Notes: generated from the sequence alone by a model not told the origin. 64,000 nt of DNA from an uncultured Clostridia bacterium (GCA_944327625.1 CALVHL010000009.1:1-64000); one strand, 5' to 3'; shown: positions 34,418 through 43,090, counted from the stretch's first letter. Program-made: numbers and translations.

Positions 34418-34765
34418 ATGGCTGCCAACAAGAATAAACACGTTATTCTGCATCCTGACGGACTGTCCGTCCGTGCGTTGTCGGGCAAACTCGCCCTGCT
34501 CGGGGCATTCTCGCCCGTCGACAACGGAAACCGTATTTTATCCGCCTCGGCACGCCTTTTGTCGTCCGCAGCGTCGGTTTACGGGTTGCAGATTACAGCT
34601 TCATCTGAAAATAAAAGTTCCCGTTACGATTTTCATAAGGGTATTTTCGGCTTTTTTGCCGCCTTGCGGTGCAGTTTTTCGCCCCGATTGCGGCAGCGCC
34701 CGCGGAATGTTCCGCGGCAGACGCTCTGCGGCGCACTGTCTTCGGCGCCCGTCCTGCCGAAATAA
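34418..34765 (+). CDS. hypothetical protein, or ORF on a structured RNA
   Basis: A 115-residue frame beginning MAANKNKHVILHPDGLSVR. AAAGGAGG lies 5 nt before the ATG, an excellent ribosome site, and a promoter and terminator frame the unit. The first 60 codons look like coding DNA of this genome; the second half is Arg/Pro/Cys-rich and odd, and contains a perfect stem-loop CCGCGGAA/TTCCGCGG near 34700. It may be a short protein with a non-coding tail, or a relic. Not recognised. Confidence 0.35.
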   Translation: MAANKNKHVILHPDGLSVRALSGKLALLGAFSPVDNGNRILSASARLLSSAASVYGLQITASSENKSSRYDFHKGIFGFFAALRCSFSPRLRQRPRNVPRQTLCGALSSAPVLPK

Positions 34766-34829
34766 CTTCCGTTCGCCGTCGGCGCATAGCTGTTTGGCAA
34801 TGCCCGCCGCGAGCGACACAGAAATTCGT

Positions 34830-34867
34830 AAAAGAACTTGTAAATTTTACAGGTTCTTTTTTTGTTC
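34830..34867 (+). terminator. intrinsic terminator of the orphan unit
   Basis: Stem of AAGAAC-TTGTAA with TTACA-GGTTCTT (about 34832-34859), then a run of T to 34863. It fits a transcript of about 530 nt from 34334. Confidence 0.8.
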
Positions 34868-34899
34868 CCCAAAAGGGGCAGAATTTGGTTTAAATTAAC

Positions 34900-34935
34900 C
34901 CCTGCGCCGCCGACGAACGGCTCGGCGGCGCAGGG
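34900..34935 (+). other. strong hairpin without T tail before the VirD4-like cassette
   Basis: A 14-bp stem CCCTGCGCCGCCGA / TCGGCGGCGCAGGG (34900-34913, 34922-34935). No T run follows. It lies 80 nt before the first cassette gene and could be a leader structure or an mRNA-stabilising element. Confidence 0.5.
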
Positions 34936-35015
34936 TATGGCAATCTGCGCGGCGACAGTCCGCGCACAACCGTTCACTCAGCAAGACAAAAAAATTCAGA
35001 CGGAGGTGGGAGAAT

Positions 35016-36596
35016 ATGAACGGATATCTGAGGCTTAAATTGATAAAGGCGTATTTCACGGCAGACGCGGTTCTGCCCGAACAGGCCGACAGACAGCGCA
35101 TTTTCGGTGCGCTCTGCTCGGCATACCTCGGCGACGGGGACGAGGTTGAACTTAAAGAGCTGCTCATGTCCGAAAAACTCGGCGAGATAGACACGCTCGG
35201 CAACTATTATCTCTACAACCGTCTGCGCACCCTGCGCGATATTGACAACTCGTTCGGCAGGACGGACGAGCGGTATGACGAGCTCATTCAGCTCAAGGGC
35301 GCGGTGTTGGAGGAGATACACTCGACGGGCTACCAGAACGAGGGCGGCTCTGCCGAGGACATCATAGCTTCGATAGGCGAATTCTGCGGCAGGGGCTACG
35401 TCTTTGCCATCGGCTTATACGGCTTTATGCTGTGCGAGGGACTGTGCGTCGCCGCCGACAGGGAGGAGGGCAGGCGCATACTTGACCGCGCCGCCCGCTG
35501 GAACTGCGTTGACGCCGCCCTGCTCGCCATGCACTACTTCCCCGAAAAGGCAAAGTGCTATGCCGATATGCTCGCCGCCTGCCTCGAAGAAACGCCCAAC
35601 TACGGCGCGGTGGGCGAGGTTGCGGCAAAGTACGGCGTTACGCCCTCGCCCGACGAGCAGTCGCGCCTGCTCGCAAAGGTGTTCCGCCGCGGCGAGGCCA
35701 ACCCCGCCCAGTGCAATTTCAGGATAGCCCGCATACTCAAATGCCGCGCGCTCGGTCAGGCGGACAAGAAGACGGTATTGCTCTCGGGCAGCGCCGAATA
35801 TATCGCCGCCGTCGCCGCGCTCCCCTTAAATATCGGCGATTTCAGGGAGACGAGCGTTAAAGTGCCCGAATTGCCCTTCGAGCGCGAGGAGGAGATGAGG
35901 GCGGTGAGAATTGCGCTCTCCAACTGCGCCATTTCCTCGTCCGCGCTCTACCGTCCGCTGTGCGTGTGCAGCGACGAGCACTATGTGCTCTCTGCCTGCA
36001 TGGACGTCATTCGCGGCGCGTTCGCCTCGGCGAACGTCGCGGAGATAAACGCTTCGTCGTTCGGCGCTTCGGCGTTTGCCGCCCGCAGGGACAACGTAGT
36101 CCTGCGCAGCCTGCGCGAGCGGGAGCGCAACGTCGCCGTGTTCGTGTTCGAGGGCGAGACGGAATGCGGCAAGAGCGAGGGCGCGCTCGGCTTTATAGTG
36201 CCCGAACGCAGACGCGCCTACAAGCTGGAGGAGGGCATAAGCCTCGACCTTTCCGACCTGTTCGTCGTCGTGCTGTGCGACAGGCATAACCTGCCCGCCT
36301 TTGCCGAATGTTGCAACGTCGTCATCTTCGGCGAGCTGACTTTCGGCGAAAAGCGCAATATCGTCCGCGCCGCCATAGATCGCAACGCCGCGCTGTTCGG
36401 GCTGCGTTCGGTGCAGATCGACGAGGACGCGCTCTCCAGCTGTTGCGGCATGGACATTGACCTTGCCGTCGGCGCGATAGGCAGAATATTCCAGACTTTT
36501 GAGCGCGGAACGGACGAAACGATAACCGCGCAACGCCTTTCCAAGGCGCTTTCGGCAAACGCGAGAAGCCACGCGATGCTCGGCTTCGGAGGATAA
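35016..36596 (+). CDS. Sel1-like repeat plus degenerate AAA+-like protein
   Basis: A 526-residue soluble protein, not a named family to me. Residues about 115-230 contain helical repeats resembling Sel1/TPR (REEGRRILDRAARWNCVDAA). Residues about 310-525 follow the strand order of a Lon/ClpX-type AAA+ module, with a sensor-1-like VVVLCDRHNL and a Lon-like lid entry FGELTFGEKRNIVRAAI. The Walker A loop is missing (RPLCVCSDEHY instead of GxxGxGKT) and the Walker B acidic pair is lost (VAVFVFEG). It is probably a non-hydrolysing scaffold. GGAGGTGGGAG precedes the ATG. It is first in a four-gene cassette. Confidence 0.55.
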   Translation: MNGYLRLKLIKAYFTADAVLPEQADRQRIFGALCSAYLGDGDEVELKELLMSEKLGEIDTLGNYYLYNRLRTLRDIDNSFGRTDERYDELIQLKGAVLEEIHSTGYQNEGGSAEDIIASIGEFCGRGYVFAIGLYGFMLCEGLCVAADREEGRRILDRAARWNCVDAALLAMHYFPEKAKCYADMLAACLEETPNYGAVGEVAAKYGVTPSPDEQSRLLAKVFRRGEANPAQCNFRIARILKCRALGQADKKTVLLSGSAEYIAAVAALPLNIGDFRETSVKVPELPFEREEEMRAVRIALSNCAISSSALYRPLCVCSDEHYVLSACMDVIRGAFASANVAEINASSFGASAFAARRDNVVLRSLRERERNVAVFVFEGETECGKSEGALGFIVPERRRAYKLEEGISLDLSDLFVVVLCDRHNLPAFAECCNVVIFGELTFGEKRNIVRAAIDRNAALFGLRSVQIDEDALSSCCGMDIDLAVGAIGRIFQTFERGTDETITAQRLSKALSANARSHAMLGFGG

Positions 36597-36600
36597 AATC

Positions 36601-38289
36601 ATGTTGATAGACGACCGCTTTTTTGAAGGATACGAAAATTCCAGACTTATAACCTACGACAAGTTGGAGGAGAACGGCATACCCTCGGTGGCGTATTCCG
36701 ACCTCGGCTCTTTCAGCGGCGAGGGCGTGCTCAAATCCAGCCGCTACGTCGACGGCAAGCTCGTGCAGACCTACACGCCGCAGGGCAATCACGTCTGCGT
36801 AATAGCCGGCACGCGCCTCGGCAAGACCACCTCTTACGTCATACCCACCGTGCTGTCGTTCGCCAGACAGCAGGTCAAAAAGCCCATGCTCATTTCCGAT
36901 CCCAAGGGCGAAATTTACCGCTGCTGCGCACAGACGCTCGAAGACGAGGGGTACAGAATAATACTTCTCAACTTCCGCGACTATATGCACAGCGAGCGGT
37001 GGAACCCGCTCACGCCCATATTCAGGGCATACCGCGCCATCGACGAGGTGGAAAACGAGGTTGAGATAGTCGGCGAGGGCGAGGACGCGCGCTATACTTT
37101 CAGGGGCAGGGTGTACGAGGACGACACCAGGCTCGCCCGCGCGGTCGAGGGCATACGTTTTATGCGCAGGGAGACGGTGAGGAATATGATAGACAACCTC
37201 ACCTCGATGTTCATAACGACAAGAAAGGACGCCGATCCCTATTGGGAGGACAGCGCACGCGACGTGTGCAGGGCGTTTATCTGGGCAATGCTCGAAGACA
37301 GCGACCTGACCGAGGACAACCCCAACCGCATAACCGAGGACACTTTCTCGTTCAATACCATACTCTCGGTCATAGCCACTTTCTCCGACGACGACAGCGC
37401 GCTGTATGACGACGGCGGCTATTTCACCTCCCGCGGGAGCGATTCGCTCGCCTACCGCCTTGCCAAGAATAACCTCATCGAAAACGGCAAGCCGACGAGA
37501 AAGTGCATATTAAGCTGTCTCTTTACCAAGCTTTCGGTCTTTTCCGAGAGTTCGGTGAGGATGATAACCGCCTGCAACTCGTTCGAGATGAGCGAACTTG
37601 CGGGCGACCGCCCCGTGGCGGTGTTCATAAATTTCAGGGACGAACTGCGCTCCGGCTTCGAGCTCATAAGCCTGTTCGTGCAGGACGCATACAGGGTGCT
37701 CATCGAGCGCGCCAACTCCATGCCCGACGGTAAGCTCGCCGTGCCGTTCTACTTTATTCTGGACGAGTTCGGCAATTTCGCAAAGCTCACCGACTTCGAG
37801 ACGACCATTTCGGCGTGCGCGGGCAGAAATATCTTCTTCTGCCTGATAATTCAGTCCTACGCCCAGCTCAACAACGTCTACGGCGCGGACGTTGCCGAGA
37901 TAATACGCGACAACCTCAACGTGCACGTCTTTTTCGGCAGCAATAACCCCAGCACTCTCGAAGAATTTTCGCGCGAATGTGGCGAAAGGCGCAGGATATC
38001 CCCGCTTACCGCGCTGTCGGGGCAGGGTAAGAATATTCAGGGCGTTCAGCTGGAGACCGTTCCGCTCGTCACCAAGAGCCGACTTTCCCGCCTCGAAGAA
38101 GGCGAGGCGGTCGTCACCGAGGCGAACAGCGGCTACGTGCTCTTTTCCAAGCTCGTAAGGTATTTCAGGTGCGAAGAATTCGGCGCTCTGCCCAGGCGCT
38201 CCGCCGCCGGATACGAGTGCGCTGTCGATCCCTGCGACGAAAAATACGTCTACAGGTATAAGCGCGTCAGGGAAAAGCGGAGCTGGTAA
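36601..38289 (+). CDS. soluble VirD4/TraG-like ATPase (type IV coupling protein family)
   Basis: A 562-residue P-loop ATPase of the VirD4/TraG/HerA-FtsK group. Walker A is GTRLGKTT (residues 70-77), followed by the family motif ISDPKGE (D100). Walker B is LDEFGN (about 387-391), and the sensor region IIQSYAQLNNVYG...VFFGSNNPSTLEEFS is typical of coupling proteins. It differs from conjugative VirD4 in having no N-terminal transmembrane helices. It starts 4 nt after the AAA+-like gene behind GGAGG. No relaxase, VirB4 or other conjugation gene is in the window, so a DNA-translocation or processing role outside conjugation is likely. Confidence 0.75.
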   Translation: MLIDDRFFEGYENSRLITYDKLEENGIPSVAYSDLGSFSGEGVLKSSRYVDGKLVQTYTPQGNHVCVIAGTRLGKTTSYVIPTVLSFARQQVKKPMLISDPKGEIYRCCAQTLEDEGYRIILLNFRDYMHSERWNPLTPIFRAYRAIDEVENEVEIVGEGEDARYTFRGRVYEDDTRLARAVEGIRFMRRETVRNMIDNLTSMFITTRKDADPYWEDSARDVCRAFIWAMLEDSDLTEDNPNRITEDTFSFNTILSVIATFSDDDSALYDDGGYFTSRGSDSLAYRLAKNNLIENGKPTRKCILSCLFTKLSVFSESSVRMITACNSFEMSELAGDRPVAVFINFRDELRSGFELISLFVQDAYRVLIERANSMPDGKLAVPFYFILDEFGNFAKLTDFETTISACAGRNIFFCLIIQSYAQLNNVYGADVAEIIRDNLNVHVFFGSNNPSTLEEFSRECGERRRISPLTALSGQGKNIQGVQLETVPLVTKSRLSRLEEGEAVVTEANSGYVLFSKLVRYFRCEEFGALPRRSAAGYECAVDPCDEKYVYRYKRVREKRSW

Positions 38290-38301
38290 AGGAGGGTTGT
38301 T

Positions 38302-39462
38302 ATGGACGAAAAACTGGCAAAAATCAGACAATACGCCCGCGCAAAGGGCACTTTTACCGCGCCGCAGCTTCAGCTCGATACGTGCATGGGCTATATTACC
38401 GTCGCCCACGCCCTCGAAGCGCTCCTGCGGGAGGGCTCGGTCTCCTTCGACGGCAAGCGCTATACGTGGATCAGGCCCGACATGAGCGGGCGGGAGAGGG
38501 AGCTGCGCATTCAGATGCTGGAGGACAGCATAGCTAAAATCGACGAGCAAAACCGCAGGCTCGCCGAGCAGTTCGGGGCGGAATTCGGCGACGACGGCGA
38601 CAGTTCGGACGACGATGACGACGACACGGACGATGAAACCGACGACGAGCTCTTTGCGGACGACGAAGACGACGAGCTGGAGCAATTCATCGCCGAAATG
38701 AATTTGTCCGCCGAAGACGATGACGACGAGGATGACGACGAGGAGGAGCGGGCGGCAATCGAGAGGTTGCGCAGGGCGACCGCGGCTCTGCACGGCATAC
38801 GGCAGGGCGCGGCGGCGGAGCGGCTTCAACGCTATGTCGAAAATACCCTCCCCTCAATGCACGACTACCGCGCGTCGGACGGTTCTTTTTCCTTTGTCTC
38901 GGCGATAATATTCCCCGACGGCAGCAGGTTCAGGGCAAAGGTCGAAAATATCGACGGCGCTCTGTACATATCGGACAACGGCAGCGCTTGCAACTATATT
39001 TATTCCCGCTTTGCACCCGTCGCGCTCGAAAGGCAGCTGCCCTATCTCGGCGGCAGGGATGACGCGCTGCTGCGCGGCAATGAGATATTGCTGCCCCTTA
39101 ACCTCGACGACGGGCTTGCGGGCGGCGCGGCGGAGCTGATATCGGTCATACTGCGCCTCGTCGAGGACGGCGAGCTCGGCAATAAGCTGCTCACCGACGA
39201 ACAGTGCGCGCTGATCGACGAAATTCTCGCCGAAAGGCGGGCAAAGCTTATCGTAAAGTTCGCCTACCGCGCGTTCGTCGAGGGCGTCGACGCGACGGAA
39301 TTTGCCGACGACGAGCGCATTTCGGAGGCGGAGGCGGAAAAAATCGCCTCGTACCTCGTCGAGCGGCGGATAATAAGGAACAATATCGGCTACTATTGCA
39401 AGAGCTATTCGGTAAACGACGCAATGTTTTGTCACTTCAAATATCTTGCGGTCAGGGGCTGA
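38302..39462 (+). CDS. winged-helix protein with long Asp/Glu-rich linker
   Basis: A 386-residue protein not recognised as a whole. Residues about 5-53 look like a winged helix ending in a beta hairpin (FDGKRYTWIRP). A coiled coil follows (about 58-92). Residues about 95-150 are almost all Asp and Glu, possibly a DNA mimic or a metal/protein-binding tail. The C-terminal part has a DUF1828-like segment (FRAKVENIDGALYISDNGSA) and a helical end. AAAGGAGGG precedes the ATG, 12 nt after the VirD4-like gene. Confidence 0.5.
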   Translation: MDEKLAKIRQYARAKGTFTAPQLQLDTCMGYITVAHALEALLREGSVSFDGKRYTWIRPDMSGRERELRIQMLEDSIAKIDEQNRRLAEQFGAEFGDDGDSSDDDDDDTDDETDDELFADDEDDELEQFIAEMNLSAEDDDDEDDDEEERAAIERLRRATAALHGIRQGAAAERLQRYVENTLPSMHDYRASDGSFSFVSAIIFPDGSRFRAKVENIDGALYISDNGSACNYIYSRFAPVALERQLPYLGGRDDALLRGNEILLPLNLDDGLAGGAAELISVILRLVEDGELGNKLLTDEQCALIDEILAERRAKLIVKFAYRAFVEGVDATEFADDERISEAEAEKIASYLVERRIIRNNIGYYCKSYSVNDAMFCHFKYLAVRG

Positions 39463-39495
39463 CGCCCTCTCGGACATTTCCGCAAAGGAGGCACT

Positions 39496-40116
39496 ATGAT
39501 ATATTTTACAGCCGATCTTCATCTCGGGCATAAGAGCGTCATAAGCTCGTGCAACCGCCCCTTTTCGTCGGTCGAGGAGATGGACGAGGCGCTCATATCC
39601 AACTGGAACGCCCGCGTCAGGGGTTCGGACACGGTGTATATTCTCGGCGACCTCGTCTGGAAGTGCGACGACGCGGCAAAGCTCATCTCCTCGTTGAAGG
39701 GCAAAAAGGTGCTCATTCTCGGCAACCACGACGGCAAGCTCGTTGAGGACAGGGCGGCGCTCGCCTGCTTTCAGTCGGTGGAGCGGTATTCGGAATGCGT
39801 CATCTGTTCGCGCAACTTCACGCTCTGCCACTATCCCATGACGGAGTGGAAGAACAGCCGCAAGACGACCTCGCGCAGGCTGGGTTTTCACGTGTTCGGG
39901 CATATTCACAACCGGACGGACGTCGCGCTGTACGGGCACCTTTTCCGCACCGCCAACGCGCTCAATGCGGGCACGGACATAAACGGCTTCATGCCCGTCA
40001 CCCTCGACGAGCTCATTGCCAACAACAGCGCTTTCAGGCACGACCTGCTCCGAGGCACGCCCGCCGACGACGAACTGACGGAGAGCGAGCGCAACTTAAA
40101 GCGGCTTTTCGGGTAA
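39496..40116 (+). CDS. calcineurin-like metallophosphoesterase
   Basis: A 206-residue metallophosphoesterase with all metal motifs: DLHLGH (residues 7-12), GDLVW, GNHDGK, CHYP and GHIHNR. Close relatives include YfcE-like and phage-associated phosphoesterases acting on nucleotides or nucleic acid ends. AAAGGAGG lies 5 nt before the ATG. It is the last gene of the VirD4-like cassette, 33 nt after the winged-helix gene. Confidence 0.8.
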   Translation: MIYFTADLHLGHKSVISSCNRPFSSVEEMDEALISNWNARVRGSDTVYILGDLVWKCDDAAKLISSLKGKKVLILGNHDGKLVEDRAALACFQSVERYSECVICSRNFTLCHYPMTEWKNSRKTTSRRLGFHVFGHIHNRTDVALYGHLFRTANALNAGTDINGFMPVTLDELIANNSAFRHDLLRGTPADDELTESERNLKRLFG

Positions 40117-40330
40117 TTGCCCCGACAATATGCGGCAATCAACGCGCATTTTAAGGGCGGTTCAATGCGAAATTTAAAAACGGGAGCAATGCGGGCGGAA
40201 AAACTCCGTTGCCCCCGCAATATGCGGCAATCAACGCGTATTTTAAGGGCGGTTTAATGCGAAATTTAAAAACGGGGAGCAATAAGGGCGGAAAAACTCT
40301 GTTGCCCCGACAATATGCCGCAGATAACGC
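40117..40330. repeat. 92-93 bp tandem repeat containing the dispersed TTGCCCC unit
   Basis: Unit 1 (40117-40209, 93 bp) and unit 2 (40210-40301, 92 bp) are almost identical. A third copy begins at 40302 and is cut after about 28 bp. Each begins TTGCCCC...CAATATGC, the dispersed repeat motif. The rest of the unit (AAGGGCGGTT.AATGCGAAAT and an A-rich part) is not found at the other loci. No ORF is present. Confidence 0.85.
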
Positions 40331-40342
40331 AATATTCATAAA

Positions 40343-40384
40343 TAAAAAGGGCGGGGCGCAGACAATTTCTGCGCCCCGCCTTTA
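40343..40384 (-). terminator. intrinsic terminator of plsC-gltS
   Basis: Arms GGCGGGGCGCAG and CTGCGCCCCGCC (about 40349-40380), followed on the minus strand by CTTTTTATTT. Confidence 0.8.
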
Positions 40385-40409
40385 ATGCTTTATGCGGGTT
40401 GAATTTTTA

Positions 40410-41900
40410 TCAGTCCTGCGGCTCGCCGTCAGTCGGGCTGTCGCCGTCAGTCTGCGCTTCGATCTCGGCCGCTCCGTCCGCGCCCGCCTTTGCCTTTCTC
40501 AGCTTTCTGAAAATCTGTCTGCGGTACAGCAGTACGTTGAGCGCAATGAAGAAGGCTATTATCACGAAGAAGGTTATAAGACATTCGGTAAAGCCCAGGC
40601 AGGCATAGGTCGCAAGGAACATCAGCGGGAAGCCGAATACTATCGCGGGCAGACTCTGATATACGAGGTTCTCGCTCGCGGGGGAGCGGTAAGAGCCGTC
40701 TATCTCGCGGAGGAGTATTATGCCCGTGCTCGCCGTGCCCGTAAGCATGCCGAACATTGCAAGGAACTGCTCGTTGACGTACCCGGGGAACAGCGTCTTG
40801 GAGGTATAGTAGACGTAGAGGAAGGTGACTATCGCGCCGACCACGGCAAGTATTAAAAGCACCGCCCAGTGGTCCTTTAAAAGTGGCAGCTGAATTGCCG
40901 CCACGCCCGAAACTATCATCAAATCGAATGCAAAGCCGCCTATTCTGTTCATCATGAAGTTGTTGACGATCTGTTGCTTTATAATCTTCTTGTCCTGCAT
41001 CTTGTTGAGTATTGCCTTGACGGGCACGGTCAAAAGCGTTCCGATGAGGAAGTTGAAGCCGAAAAGCGTCGTCGAGAGCGAGGGCAGCAGCGCCGCAAGC
41101 CCCGCCATAATCAGATAGGATACGGCATATATAGCAAGCACTATGGCAAACTGTACGGTGAACTTGTCCATAGACGAGACGACGGGTATTTCGTTTTCGT
41201 CCTCATAGTCGGCAAGCGAGGACTTTTTCTCCTCCTTGACAATCGTAAGTTTGCCCTTTCTGCGCATTACGTTCATATATATTACGCCGACTATGCAGGC
41301 GACGAGGAAGCCGAGCGCGGCAATGGTAAGCCCGAAGTTTGCGCCGCCTTCCAGCCCGTATTCGGTATATATAGTGCCGTAGTTGAGCGCCTGCCCCGTG
41401 CCCTGACCGAAGCCGAACGCAAGCAGTATGCCCGTCGCGTCGATGAGCCCCGAAACGTGCAGGGCGCTCGCCGCAATCATGGTGATCGCAATGCCGACTA
41501 TCGCCTGAATGAGATAGCCGTTGACCGTGATAACGCCCGAATCGAACACTTCGCCCGCGCGCTTTTTGGTGAATTTCTTTTTGGAACTCCTCATTCCCAT
41601 TGCTATAAAGCCGATGCCCAGACAGTGGTATGTGATTAGTTCAAGTATCTCCATTCCGCTGTATGCGTCCTCGCTCGCCGAGGGGGAGAAGATTTCAAAG
41701 TTGAAAAGATAATCTCCCGCCGCGAAGTATGTAATGGTGGAGATGATGAGCAGTATTATGCCGCCCAGCACCGATGAGGGTATGAGTGATTTTTCAAGCG
41801 CGGGTATGAAGTATTTGAGTATGCTGGCAATCAGCAGGTTGACAAGCAGTACCGCGATTATAAGCATAAACGACCAGACGCTAAATGCCGAGAAAACCAT
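40410..41900 (-). CDS. GltS-like sodium/glutamate symporter
   Basis: A 496-residue membrane protein with about 11-12 hydrophobic helices in two inverted halves. Family-type re-entrant sequences FGFGQGTGQALNYG and GMLTGTASTGIILLREID are present, as in GltS transporters. The acidic C-terminal tail is cytoplasmic. The ATG at 41900 has AAAGGAG 8 nt upstream on the minus strand and lies within the end of the acyltransferase gene (20-nt overlap). Glutamate as substrate is inferred from the family. Confidence 0.8.
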   Translation of the reverse strand: MVFSAFSVWSFMLIIAVLLVNLLIASILKYFIPALEKSLIPSSVLGGIILLIISTITYFAAGDYLFNFEIFSPSASEDAYSGMEILELITYHCLGIGFIAMGMRSSKKKFTKKRAGEVFDSGVITVNGYLIQAIVGIAITMIAASALHVSGLIDATGILLAFGFGQGTGQALNYGTIYTEYGLEGGANFGLTIAALGFLVACIVGVIYMNVMRRKGKLTIVKEEKKSSLADYEDENEIPVVSSMDKFTVQFAIVLAIYAVSYLIMAGLAALLPSLSTTLFGFNFLIGTLLTVPVKAILNKMQDKKIIKQQIVNNFMMNRIGGFAFDLMIVSGVAAIQLPLLKDHWAVLLILAVVGAIVTFLYVYYTSKTLFPGYVNEQFLAMFGMLTGTASTGIILLREIDGSYRSPASENLVYQSLPAIVFGFPLMFLATYACLGFTECLITFFVIIAFFIALNVLLYRRQIFRKLRKAKAGADGAAEIEAQTDGDSPTDGEPQD

Positions 41901-43062
41901 CGCCGTTCTCCTTTTTATTTTTATAGTTATAGTAGATGTTTACATATTTAAGCGCGCAGAAAGTTCTGCCCGCTACGAGCTGATAGGTCTTTCCGCCGCA
42001 GTAGAAGTCAAGTCTGGCGCGCCCGCAGACGGTCATTGCCGTCACGTCGCGGTAGGGGAATACGTATCCGCCCGTCTCCAGCCTGTCGGAAAAGAGCTTC
42101 GTCTCGCCGTCCTCGCTTAAAATTATCTTTTTGCCCTTCTCCCTGTCAAGCACCCTCAGCGTCGCCTTTTCGGTGAATATAGCCGGCGCATTTTCGTCGG
42201 GAACGATGCCGTTCACCCACTCGTTTTGCAACTTCGTCCATTCGCTTATCGTGCGCACGGGGAAGTTTTCGTCAAACCTCATTCTGTCGTCTACACCCGC
42301 AGATATGCCGCAACTAACGCACTTTATTCCGTTATTTTTGCTGACGATAGTGCCGACTTTGCCGCACGAGGGGCAGATATAGACCGCCCTTTCCATGAAC
42401 TCGGCGCGGCGGTCGCTCTTTACGGGTGCGGGCACGCTCTCGTCGACGTACAGCGCCTCGCAGATGAGCGCATACAGCTGGTCGTCGGAGAGGTCTTTAT
42501 AATCTTCGTATTCTATGACGCGCGTAATTTCGCCCGTCACCCTGCCCCGCCTCGGCTTGTCGGCATATCTGGGTATTACGCCGTACCCGCCGCGCACGGT
42601 GAATACCGCGACGGGCAGCCTAAGAAGCTTTACAAGCTTGGCGACCGACGGCTTTATGTGCACGGTCTCGCCCGTGAAGGTGCGGTTGCCCTCGGGCGAC
42701 AGCGCGATCGAACAGCCCTCTCTGACTATCCTCACGCAGGTCTTGACCGCCGAGAAGTCGCTTTCGGACTTCTTGAACGGTATGGGCGCCTGGGTGTGCT
42801 CGATTATGCGCGTGACAAACCCCATGGTGAACAGGTCTTCGCTTGCTATCGTGTAGGGCTGTCTTTTTAGCGACAGGTATAAAAGGTGCTGGTCGAGGGG
42901 AGTCTGGTGGTTGAATATGTACAGATATTGCCTGCCGCCGTCGTCGAATTTCTTGCCGCGGTAGCGGTAGACTATTTTTACGTATATCCCCACCAGCAGG
43001 CAGGAGAGTTTATAGTAGAAGGCGTGTCTCGCCTTTTTCCAAGTAGTTTTTTTGCCTTTCAT
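41881..43062 (-). CDS. PlsC-type acyltransferase with zinc-ribbon and C-terminal PH-like domain
   Basis: A 393-residue protein. Residues 40-190 are a 1-acylglycerol-3-phosphate acyltransferase domain with the catalytic HxxxxD (His52, Asp57) and SPEGNRT (Glu124). Two extra parts follow: a zinc ribbon with Cys230, 233, 248 and 251, and a beta-rich C-terminal domain (about 300-393) resembling a PH/GRAM-like fold. A hydrophobic segment near residue 20-35 may anchor it. The start at 43062 follows AAGGAACGGG; a longer frame from 43119 would cover the -10 region. It is coupled to gltS. Confidence 0.8.
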   Translation of the reverse strand: MKGKKTTWKKARHAFYYKLSCLLVGIYVKIVYRYRGKKFDDGGRQYLYIFNHQTPLDQHLLYLSLKRQPYTIASEDLFTMGFVTRIIEHTQAPIPFKKSESDFSAVKTCVRIVREGCSIALSPEGNRTFTGETVHIKPSVAKLVKLLRLPVAVFTVRGGYGVIPRYADKPRRGRVTGEITRVIEYEDYKDLSDDQLYALICEALYVDESVPAPVKSDRRAEFMERAVYICPSCGKVGTIVSKNNGIKCVSCGISAGVDDRMRFDENFPVRTISEWTKLQNEWVNGIVPDENAPAIFTEKATLRVLDREKGKKIILSEDGETKLFSDRLETGGYVFPYRDVTAMTVCGRARLDFYCGGKTYQLVAGRTFCALKYVNIYYNYKNKKENGDGFLGI

Positions 43063-43090
43063 CCGTAACCCGTTCCTTTCTATGCTTTTT

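Noticed and set aside
36601-38289. Evidence for an integrative conjugative element
   Set aside because: VirD4-like ATPase lacks membrane anchors, and there is no relaxase, VirB4, integrase or att repeat in the window.
38587-38760. Frameshift or simple-sequence expansion in the acidic gene
   Set aside because: Mixed codons and an intact downstream domain show a genuine acidic linker.
40117-40330. CRISPR or attachment-site array
   Set aside because: Units of 92-93 bp are identical over their full length with no variable spacers; no integrase nearby.
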